Positions 57,840 to 64,000 of a stretch of DNA of 64,000 nucleotides are shown piece after piece; position 1 is the stretch's first letter, and each line of letters starts with the position of its first letter. This DNA is from CAYSCW01 sp964429795 (lineage in GTDB: Bacteria; Acidobacteriota; Aminicenantia; Aminicenantales; Aminicenantaceae): positions 1-64,000 of the forward strand of contig CAYSCW010000001.1 in NCBI GenBank assembly GCA_964429795.1, in the 5' to 3' direction. Below the pieces are notes generated by a model. That model was given only the letters and a program-made list of their open reading frames with translations, did no database searches and was not told where the DNA came from. The position numbers and the translations under genes were made by a program.

Positions 57840-58730
57840 TTAAACACGACCGATCCTCACCGTGACCGGCATTCCAAGCTTAAAAACCTTCAGGTCTTGC
57901 TCCAATTTTATCTTTACCCTGTAAAGCAGCGACTGCCGCTCCTTTTCCGAGATGATGTATTTGGGAGAAAATTCGGCCTTTTTGCCGAAGTAGATGATCG
58001 TGCCCGAAAAAACCCGACCTTCCATACCATCAACCAGGACATCGATTTTCTGGCCGAGCTCTAAACGGGAAAGTTCGGTTTCTTCGAGAAAAGTCTCCAC
58101 ATACAGGCTGGACCAGTCCAGGATATCGGCCACTGAGGTTCCGGGGAAAACTGTCTCACCTTGGGAGACGAACTTTTCCAGAACTACACCGGACACCGGA
58201 GAGACAATGATATGGTCCTCAAGGAGAAGATTCAAATATTCCTTCTGATTCTTTACATTTTTGGACTGGACGAAAAGTTCGAGCAAGGATTGCTGAGCAT
58301 CGAAAAGGGAAGCTTCAACTTCATCCATCTTGAGGCGGGCCTGTTCTAGTTGATCGCCGGCTATGGACTCTTTTTTCTCCAGCCGTTCGAAACTTTCCAC
58401 CTGTTTTTTCCAATATTCAAGATTAGAATTAAGGAGCTGAATTCTGCGATCGAGTTTTTTACGGTTCAGGGTAATCCCCTGTTCCTGGATTTCAAGACCT
58501 TGGATCTGGTTTTCGATTTTATCTGAATCGACGGTCACCAGGATACTATCTTTATCCACCTCCGTACCCTCTAGGATATGGAGGGTTTCGATTTTGCCGG
58601 TAACGGCAGCTTTTACCGTGATCACCTCACCATCCACCACGCCGGCAGCCATGACGAATTCTGGAGTTCCCCTGGAGCAGGCAGTCAAGACTATCAAACC
58701 GATGGATACAACCAATATTTTTTTACTCAT
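57840..58730 (-). CDS. HlyD/YbhG-type membrane fusion lipoprotein
   Basis: Periplasmic adaptor of about 296 residues. The lipobox LTAC sits in the N-terminal signal (IGLIVLTACSRG). Two lipoyl half-motifs (TVKAAVTGKIETLHILEGTEV and IVSPVSGVVLEKFVSQGETV) flank a coiled coil (about 75-165), and a beta-barrel domain follows. I prefer the ATG six bases after GGAGG over the one directly beside it. It links the ABC-2 permeases to the TolC encoded upstream. Confidence 0.9.
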   Translation of the reverse strand: MSKKILVVSIGLIVLTACSRGTPEFVMAAGVVDGEVITVKAAVTGKIETLHILEGTEVDKDSILVTVDSDKIENQIQGLEIQEQGITLNRKKLDRRIQLLNSNLEYWKKQVESFERLEKKESIAGDQLEQARLKMDEVEASLFDAQQSLLELFVQSKNVKNQKEYLNLLLEDHIIVSPVSGVVLEKFVSQGETVFPGTSVADILDWSSLYVETFLEETELSRLELGQKIDVLVDGMEGRVFSGTIIYFGKKAEFSPKYIISEKERQSLLYRVKIKLEQDLKVFKLGMPVTVRIGRV

Positions 58731-60066
58731 GAGCATCCTCCTTGCTTTTCCCGATGAGGGTGTTGATATTCACCTTGATCCTCTCGATCTGGATCTGGAT
58801 TTCTTGGAGGAGTAAGGCATTTTTCTCCCGAGTGAGAAGCGCCTCCAGATAATCGACATTGGGGATTTGCCTTTCCACATAAAGGGCTTCCTTCAGGTCG
58901 GCATCCTCCTTGGAGTACTCGAGCAGTTGGGTGATGTGGGCTTTTTTTTCTTCCAGCTTTTGGAGGGAGGCGAACAGGATTTCGAGGGAGGTGGCGATAT
59001 CCTGGATAAACTTGTTTTTCTGGTTCAGAAGCTTTTGTTCTTGGTAATCGAGCAGGATTTTTTCACCATGGAGTCGATTCCATTCGAACACAGGAAGCGA
59101 AAGGACAATTCCACCCTGAAAGTAGAGGGCCCATTTTTTCTTGAAAAAATCGATTCCTGGCTTCCCATAGTGCAATTTGGCAAATCCGCTAATCTGGGGA
59201 AGATACTTGCCGGAGTTGATCTTTTTTTGAAGGGCAAGAATATCGGCTTGGTTCTGAAGAGTTTTCAGCACGGGATGATTCTCCTCGAAATAGGATAGGG
59301 CGACGTTCTGGTTGACGGATTCCTCCTTGTAGGCGGCATCGATCTCTTCAGGATAGTATCCGCAGAGCTTATGAAAATGTATTCTTTCAGACTCTATAGC
59401 CTGTTCGATATCGCTGATATTAGCCTGGATTTCCTCGATCTTAGAGAGGGTTTCCAAGAGGTCGGATTTGCGGACGAGCCCTTCGTTCCGCAAATCCTCT
59501 ATTCGCTGACGGTGAAGGCCCAGTTTTTTTTCAAGGATCTGGAGGGATTGTTTTTTTTGGGTCAGGAGGTGAAATTGGAAATAGGAGGATTTGATCAGAC
59601 CGGCGAATTCGTTGACTTTAAGGATTTTTTGGTTGGCCTCGATGGCTTGGCGCACTTCATTGAGTTTGATGGAATTGGAGAGGATTCCCCCGGTGAAGAG
59701 GGGCTGGGTGAGGCCGATATTGAGGTCGTAACTGTGATGGAGACCGGCCTCGATTTCCCTTCCGGGAACGGTGTAAATCCCTGGAATCTCAACCGCGGGA
59801 ATGCCGATGATCATGGTCTCCGACTTGTAGAGATAGCTGGCGTCAAAGTCGATACGGAACAGTTTGTCTTTGGAGGAGATTTGACGCTGGAGGGCTGCGC
59901 TCTGCTCGTCGAGTATGGTGTTTAGGTATTCATAATTCTTGTTCAGGCCCTCCTCGATGGCTTTGGTTAGTGAGATTTTTTCTACTGTTTGCCGGGAAAA
60001 AACAAAAGTGCCGAGAAAGAAAAAAAGCACAAGATGAACGAGTCCAAAAAGATATTTTTTTTTCAT
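58723..60066 (-). CDS. TolC-family outer membrane protein
   Basis: 447 residues with a signal peptide (LFGLVHLVLFFFLGTFVFS) and OEP repeats: KLGLHRQRIEDLRNEGLVRK in the first helical half and AQ/LKEALYVERQIPNVDYLEALL in the second. It overlaps the TetR gene by 4 bases and the adaptor gene by 8, so the whole exporter is one transcript. Only distantly related to the TolC at 20888-22447. Confidence 0.88.
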   Translation of the reverse strand: MKKKYLFGLVHLVLFFFLGTFVFSRQTVEKISLTKAIEEGLNKNYEYLNTILDEQSAALQRQISSKDKLFRIDFDASYLYKSETMIIGIPAVEIPGIYTVPGREIEAGLHHSYDLNIGLTQPLFTGGILSNSIKLNEVRQAIEANQKILKVNEFAGLIKSSYFQFHLLTQKKQSLQILEKKLGLHRQRIEDLRNEGLVRKSDLLETLSKIEEIQANISDIEQAIESERIHFHKLCGYYPEEIDAAYKEESVNQNVALSYFEENHPVLKTLQNQADILALQKKINSGKYLPQISGFAKLHYGKPGIDFFKKKWALYFQGGIVLSLPVFEWNRLHGEKILLDYQEQKLLNQKNKFIQDIATSLEILFASLQKLEEKKAHITQLLEYSKEDADLKEALYVERQIPNVDYLEALLTREKNALLLQEIQIQIERIKVNINTLIGKSKEDAHE

Positions 60067-60683
60067 GGCAACAATCCCCTTTTTAAGAGATGGGTGATGC
60101 TTTGGATGCGCTTCTCGAGGAAGTCTTTATCATCTGAGATGCGTACATCCAAAATCGCTTCCACCATGGGCTGGGCGATAAATGGAAAGAGACAGAGAGG
60201 AACGATATTAAAGATAAACTGGACAGGATCGGATTCGGATAACAGGCCCTTGCTGTGCCACTCTCGGATGACTCGGGGAAGCATTTTTGAGGGAGCATCG
60301 GGAAACTCTGCGAAAATCTCTCTCATCAGGGGAGTGATGTTCTGGGGTGAGTGAATCATTTCGCGGCATATTATTTTGATGACCTCTTTTTTGGCGGAAA
60401 AATAGCGGATGTAGAGAGCAGGGAGGATTTCAAAGAGACTCTCGGGAGTATGCGCCTCCATGACTACACGTTGAACTCTGGGAATGAAGTCGAGGAGAAC
60501 CTCCTTGATGACCGTCCGGTACAGATTCTGTTTGGAGGAGAAATAATAGAAGATCATGGCTTTATTGATGTCGGCCTTTTGAGCGATCCGGTCTACACGC
60601 GCGCCTTCGAATCCAAAAACAGCAAATTCCTCGAGGCTTGCATCCAGTATCTTCTGCTTGGCGTGTTTTTCTTTACTTGTCAT
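60063..60683 (-). CDS. TetR-family repressor of the exporter operon (CecR-like)
   Basis: 206 residues. The N-terminal helix-turn-helix reads ILDASLEEFAVFGFEGARVDRIAQKADINKAMIFYYFSSKQNLY in family style (about 10-53). The C-terminal ligand domain resembles the TetR_C groups found with YbiH/CecR. I start at the ATG behind AAGGAG; a TTG 21 bases upstream is weaker. It heads the exporter operon and faces a long dyad that overlaps its own promoter, so autorepression lifted by an exported ligand is likely. Confidence 0.88.
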   Translation of the reverse strand: MTSKEKHAKQKILDASLEEFAVFGFEGARVDRIAQKADINKAMIFYYFSSKQNLYRTVIKEVLLDFIPRVQRVVMEAHTPESLFEILPALYIRYFSAKKEVIKIICREMIHSPQNITPLMREIFAEFPDAPSKMLPRVIREWHSKGLLSESDPVQFIFNIVPLCLFPFIAQPMVEAILDVRISDDKDFLEKRIQSITHLLKRGLLP

Positions 60684-60696
60684 TCCTCTCCTTAAA

Positions 60697-60729
60697 TTAA
60701 CCAATCAGTTAGTTTAACTATATGGTTAA
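60697..60729. promoter_or_regulatory. TetR operator dyad
   Basis: A 33-base nested palindrome: outer arms TTAACCA (60697-60703) / TGGTTAA (60723-60729) and inner arms AGTTA/TAACT around a 3-base centre. It overlaps the -10 edge and the predicted transcription start of the repressor gene. Confidence 0.72.
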
Positions 60730-60756
60730 TATAATCCAATAAATATGGCCTGTCAA
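60728..60756 (-). promoter_or_regulatory. Exporter operon promoter
   Basis: Minus strand: consensus TTGACA (60751-60756), a 17-base spacer and TATATT (60728-60733). The predicted start falls inside the operator dyad, so repressor binding would block it. Confidence 0.7.
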
Positions 60757-60762
60757 GCGACT

Positions 60763-60970
60763 TCAGTTATTGGGATTGAATTTTCCGATGACCGTGGCCC
60801 GCACCGGCTGACAGACCTGGACGATATCTTCCAGAATGCGGTTCACGGTGTTTTCATAAAATATACCGAGATTTCTGAATCCCACCAGATACATTTTCAA
60901 GGATTTTATTGATTTCCTTTAATTCCCACCTGCTGACGTACTGGAATGGAGTATCACGGATAAAACAGCC
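60763..60970 (-). pseudogene. queF C-terminal remnant
   Basis: The minus strand encodes MYLVGFRNLGIFYENTVNRI followed by LEDIVQVCQPVRATVIGKFN (60766-60894), matching the C-terminal part of NADPH-dependent preQ0 reductase QueF. A frame upstream (TPFQYVSRWELKEI, about 60905-60955) resembles the preceding strand, displaced by a frameshift. The active-site Cys region is absent, and the piece ends at NPNN where a GGI segment would follow. The IS element begins 4 bases beyond it. Confidence 0.72.
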
Positions 60971-60994
60971 AGGTTGACCTGCCCCCATCTATTG

Positions 60995-61834
60995 TTACAC
61001 ATGCAAAGTTAGAGCTCCATAATCAATAGCCTCTGGAGCCGGCGGTCTGTATCCCAGGGAACTGTGCGGCCGGAAGTGATTATATTCCTTTCGCCAGTTC
61101 TCTATGACCACCCTCGCCTCCAATAATGTATCAAAGATCTCTCTGTTGAGCAACTCATCTCTAAATTTTCCGATGAAGGATTCCACATAGCCATTCTCCC
61201 ATGGACTGCCGGGTTCGATGAACAAGGTGCTGACTCCGATATCTGCCAACCACTCCCTCACCACTTTAGCCGTAAATTCGGGCCCATTATCAGAACGAAT
61301 ATATTCCGGAATGCCCCGTCTTATGAACAGCTCATGCAGCTGATCCAAAACATCTTGAGACCTGATCCTGCGTGCAACCAACAAGGACAAACACTCTCTT
61401 GTGTATTCATCGATAATAACCAATATGCGTATTGGCTTCCCGTCTGTAGTTCTGATCATGACAAAATCATAGCTCCATACATGGTCTTTCTTCTCAGGAC
61501 GCAGTCGAATACACGATCCATCCGTTAGCCACAAACGTCCCCTTTTTGGCTGCTTCTTTGGCACTTTCAATCCCTCCTGCCTCCAGATCCTCTCCACTCT
61601 CTTATGATTAACTTGCCAGCCTTCGTTCCGCAATAAAGCAGTGATCCGGCGGTAGCCATAGCGTCCATATTGACAAGCCAAGTCAATAATGCGCTCTACC
61701 AACCTCTCCTCATCTTCAGGCACTTTCCGCATGTGCCGCTGTGTGGAGAGTGGCTGGCCCAAAACCGTACACGCTCTTCTCTGAGAAACACTCAACCTCT
61801 TACATACATATGCGACTGCCCGGCTTCTTTTCAC
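60995..61834 (-). CDS. IS3-family transposase OrfB (DDE integrase)
   Basis: 279 residues with the rve integrase core: first Asp in HVWSYDFVMIRTTDGKP, second Asp in IRSDNGPEFTAKVV and Glu in WENGYVESFIGKFRDELL, followed by RPHSSLGYRPP. The N-terminus carries the HTH_21 region (GYRRITALLRNEGWQVNHKRVERI). It starts at a GTG just after the orfA stop; production as an OrfAB fusion by ribosomal frameshift is usual in the family. It looks intact. Confidence 0.92.
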   Translation of the reverse strand: MKRSRAVAYVCKRLSVSQRRACTVLGQPLSTQRHMRKVPEDEERLVERIIDLACQYGRYGYRRITALLRNEGWQVNHKRVERIWRQEGLKVPKKQPKRGRLWLTDGSCIRLRPEKKDHVWSYDFVMIRTTDGKPIRILVIIDEYTRECLSLLVARRIRSQDVLDQLHELFIRRGIPEYIRSDNGPEFTAKVVREWLADIGVSTLFIEPGSPWENGYVESFIGKFRDELLNREIFDTLLEARVVIENWRKEYNHFRPHSSLGYRPPAPEAIDYGALTLHV

Positions 61835-61839
61835 CGGGC

Positions 61840-62118
61840 TCAGAAGTTTCCCCGTGCTGCCTCTTTGAGAGTATCATTGTCCAGAGAAAGATCAGCCACA
61901 AGCTTCTTTAACCTAGCATTCTCCTTTTCAAGCTCCTTTAGACGCTTGGCCTGGTCCACTCTCATCCCGCCGTAGTCTTTCCTCCAGCGATAATAGGTCT
62001 GCTCAGAGATGCCAAGTTTTCGGCAAACCTCTCCAACTGTAGAACCTTGGTTTAATAGCACTTCGGCTTCCCGAAGCATGTTGATGATCTGTTTGGCTGT
62101 GAATCGTTTCCTGCCCAT
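61840..62118 (-). CDS. IS3-family transposase OrfA
   Basis: 92 residues: an HTH_Tnp_1 domain (FTAKQIINMLREAEVLLNQG, then VGEVCRKLGISEQTYYRW) followed by a leucine-zipper-like coiled coil (RLKELEKENARLKKLVADLSLD) that mediates dimer formation. AGGAGAGGG precedes the ATG. It partners with OrfB. Confidence 0.92.
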   Translation of the reverse strand: MGRKRFTAKQIINMLREAEVLLNQGSTVGEVCRKLGISEQTYYRWRKDYGGMRVDQAKRLKELEKENARLKKLVADLSLDNDTLKEAARGNF

Positions 62119-62185
62119 ATCCCTCTCCTTTCGTCCAGGAAAATTCTAACATATCTCCTGTACCGATATCAGGGGGGCAGGTCAA

Positions 62186-62351
62186 TTGAGGCTGCCTGAT
62201 CCGCAGGGATTCCGATTGCCGATGCCAGATTGGCATCAGGATCTGCGTCCACAGCCAAGACTTGATACCCGTCATTTTTAAAGTAATGAGCTAATATTCC
62301 AGCTAGAGTGGTCTTCCCCGTCCCGCCTTTTCCGGTAACTGCGAATTTCAT
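62186..62351 (-). pseudogene. CooC-like nickel-insertion ATPase, 5' fragment
   Basis: The first 55 codons of a CooC/MinD-type ATPase: MKFAVTGKGGTGKTTLAGIL (P-loop) and VLAVDADPDANLASAIGIP. The frame is cut by the IS terminus at 62185 and stops 5 codons inside it. Intact CooC proteins (about 250 residues) use ATP to insert nickel into carbon monoxide dehydrogenase. The remaining 200 residues are not found on the far side of the IS. Confidence 0.85.
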
Positions 62352-62396
62352 GACATCCGTAATTTTATAAGATTTTTAATAGCCTGAATTATTCCT

Positions 62397-64000
62397 CTAC
62401 ACTTGCGACCGGCTAAGGTATTTTTTCAGGTAGCGGGCGGTGTGGGATTTTTTGGATTTGATGATCTTCTCCGGTGGGCCTTGAGTCACGATTTTTCCGC
62501 CCTTCTCCCCTCCCTCTGGCCCTAAATCAATAATATAGTCGGCACTCTTGATCACATCCATGTTGTGCTCGATGACAATTACTGAATGGCCCTCTTCCAC
62601 CAGCTTCTGGAAACAGCCCAGGAGCACAGAGATATCATCAGGATGGAGGCCGATGGTAGGTTCATCGAAGAGATAGAGGATGTGCTTTTCCCTTTGGTGG
62701 ACAAGATGGTAAGCCAGCTTAATCCTCTGTGATTCTCCCCCCGATAAGGTTGTGGTGGGCTGCCCCAATTTCAAATAGCCCAGGCCGACTTCGATAAGAG
62801 GAGAAAGTTTTTTCCTGATTTTGGGCCGGTCAGAGAAGAACTCACAGGCATCCTCCACGGTCATATTCAACACATCGTCGATATTCTTGTCTTTGTGTTT
62901 TACTTCGAGAATTTCATCCTTGAAACGCTTTCCTTTACAGGCTTCACAGGTTAAGACCACATCTGAGAGGAAATGCATCTCCACGATCTGCTGGCCGGCC
63001 CCCTTGCATTCCTCGCACCTTCCCCCTGCAGTGTTGAAAGAGAAGAAACCGGGTCTGTATCCCAGAACCTTCGCCTCTCGCGTCTGGCTGAAAATTTGTC
63101 GGATATCATCCATAGCCTTGGTGTAAGTGGCAGGGATAGAACGGGGAGATGTGCTCAGAGGAGACTGGTCGACCATGATGATTTTATCCACGGCATCCTT
63201 TCCCTTTATTCTCTTGAACCCGTCTTTGGCCTCCCCCATCCATCCTTGGTAGAGGACATTGAAGAGAAGGGTGCTTTTTCCTGAGCCGGAGACTCCAGTA
63301 ATACAGGTGAAAATCCCCAGGGGAATCTGGATATTGAGATTCCTCAGGTTGTGCCTGTAGGCGTTTTCGACTTCGATAAATTGATGCGGGAGCCTCCTTT
63401 TCCTGGGCAGTTCGATTTTCTTTTCACCTCTCATGTACTGAGCGGTGAGGGAGTGAGGGGCGTGGAGAAACTTACTCATAGCTCCTGAAAAAATAATCTC
63501 GCCGCCGGCTTCCCCTGCTCTTGGTCCCAGATCAATCAGATAGTCACCAGATCTAATGATTTCTGGATCATGTTCCACAACCAAAACGGTGTTTCCGATC
63601 TCTTTCAGAGACTTGAGGATTTTGATCAAACGGTGGTTATCCCGGGCATGAAGGCCGATGCTGGGTTCGTCCAGAACGAAAAGAGTCCCTACCAGGGATG
63701 TACTCAAGGCAGCAGCCAGGTTTATTCTCTGGGCTTCTCCTCCAGCGAGTGTAAAAGTCATGCGATCCAGAGTGATGTAATCCAGGCCAACCTCCAGGAG
63801 GAAATTCAGCCGGTTTTGGATTTCATGGATTAATTTTTCAGCGATCTGTCTCTCAAAAGGAGTCAGCTGGATCCTTTGGAAGAAATCACGAGCCTCCTCG
63901 ACCGTCATCTGGACAACTTCTCCGATGGAAAGGCCTTCAATCTTGACACTCAAGGCTTGGGGATTAAGTCTCATCTGGTTGCAGGCTGGACAGGGCACAT
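62397..64000 (-). CDS. uvrA: Excinuclease ABC subunit A, C-terminal part (runs off the window)
   Basis: Damage-recognition ATPase of nucleotide excision repair. The 533 visible residues include the end of a zinc finger (CPACNQMRLNP), the first signature region (TLAGGEAQRINLA) with FVLDEPSIGLH, the second Walker A GVSGSGKSTLL, a zinc finger (RCEECKGAG ... CEACKGKRF), LSGGESQRIKLA and FDEPTIGLHP. The N-terminal 400 or so residues lie beyond position 64000. It ends 46 bases before the cooC fragment. Confidence 0.95.
   Translation of the reverse strand, partial: VPCPACNQMRLNPQALSVKIEGLSIGEVVQMTVEEARDFFQRIQLTPFERQIAEKLIHEIQNRLNFLLEVGLDYITLDRMTFTLAGGEAQRINLAAALSTSLVGTLFVLDEPSIGLHARDNHRLIKILKSLKEIGNTVLVVEHDPEIIRSGDYLIDLGPRAGEAGGEIIFSGAMSKFLHAPHSLTAQYMRGEKKIELPRKRRLPHQFIEVENAYRHNLRNLNIQIPLGIFTCITGVSGSGKSTLLFNVLYQGWMGEAKDGFKRIKGKDAVDKIIMVDQSPLSTSPRSIPATYTKAMDDIRQIFSQTREAKVLGYRPGFFSFNTAGGRCEECKGAGQQIVEMHFLSDVVLTCEACKGKRFKDEILEVKHKDKNIDDVLNMTVEDACEFFSDRPKIRKKLSPLIEVGLGYLKLGQPTTTLSGGESQRIKLAYHLVHQREKHILYLFDEPTIGLHPDDISVLLGCFQKLVEEGHSVIVIEHNMDVIKSADYIIDLGPEGGEKGGKIVTQGPPEKIIKSKKSHTARYLKKYLSRSQV

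Larger units (their letters stand above)
60974..62185 (-). mobile_element. IS3-family insertion sequence
   Basis: About 1.2 kb with terminal inverted repeats TTGACCTGCCCCC at both ends (60974-60986 and the complement ending 62185). It encodes orfA and orfB in the usual overlapping-frame order. Flanking bases (AGG on the left, TTG on the right) are not a direct repeat. The flanks come from different genes, queF-like and cooC-like, suggesting a deletion next to the element. Confidence 0.9.

Noticed and set aside
1..64000. CRISPR arrays, tRNA and rRNA genes
   Set aside because: No regularly spaced repeats, T-loop-like tRNA signatures outside genes, or rRNA core sequences were seen on either strand.

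Overview
The window comes from a Gram-negative bacterial chromosome. KDO/LPS sugar genes, three outer-membrane efflux channels or adaptor sets, a Tat-signal Rieske protein and many exported enzymes imply a double membrane. Gene content (CarD-type regulator, bactofilin, Hfq-like Sm protein, a b6-type cytochrome b beside succinate dehydrogenase, abundant secreted peptidases) and moderate base composition suggest an Acidobacteriota/Aminicenantes-like lineage. That placement is inference; no rRNA or tRNA gene lies in the window to test it.

Layout. 97-9424 (minus): a GHKL ATPase, mannose-1-phosphate guanylyltransferase, phosphomannomutase, then the CMP-KDO pathway (kdsC, kdsD, kdsA, kdsB) with pyrG embedded, and a bactofilin. 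9421-17623 (minus): the classic origin-proximal block parB-parA-mnmG-mnmE-jag-yidC-yidD-rnpA-rpmH, without dnaA or rsmG, carrying a near-consensus parS in the end of mnmG. 17752-20659: CarD regulator with a leaderless-type promoter, a decayed CorC/HlyC gene, smpB, pdxA and an Hfq-like gene. 20888-27749 (minus): an ECF sigma / anti-sigma / Spy-like / MacA-MacB-TolC envelope-stress efflux operon plus a secreted protein that shares the sigma operon's promoter motif. 27997-32539 (plus): succinate dehydrogenase, Rieske protein and cytochrome b in one operon. 32755-52872: a zone rich in exported hydrolases (C69 dipeptidase, acyltransferase-like Ntn hydrolase, polysaccharide deacetylase, beta-lactamase-fold protein, two S9 peptidases), an NhaC-type antiporter and a LecA-like lectin, interrupted by radC, fhs, thiolase, 3-hydroxyacyl-CoA dehydrogenase and recA. 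53916-60683 (minus): a TetR-controlled YbhGFSR-like ABC-2 exporter with its own TolC. 60763-64000: an IS3-family element lying between a queF remnant and a cooC-like remnant, then the C-terminal part of uvrA.

Working together. PyrG supplies the CTP that KdsB uses to activate KDO. The sigma/anti-sigma pair probably senses envelope stress and drives its own efflux operon. SdhCAB with the Rieske/cytochrome b pair couples succinate oxidation to the quinone pool. Thiolase, Hbd and the peptidases fit a peptide- and acyl-CoA-using heterotroph.

Most notable non-gene signals: (1) two copies, in opposite orientation, of an intergenic palindromic repeat with several internal hairpins, whose terminal stems differ by compensatory base changes; (2) two promoters whose -10 boxes sit so close to the ATG that the mRNAs should be leaderless (carD, mnmE); (3) a shared ECF-type promoter motif at two genes; (4) several gene remnants (corC, a LytS-type kinase, a corrinoid-activator ASKHA protein, queF, cooC), two of which point to a lost corrinoid/CODH function.
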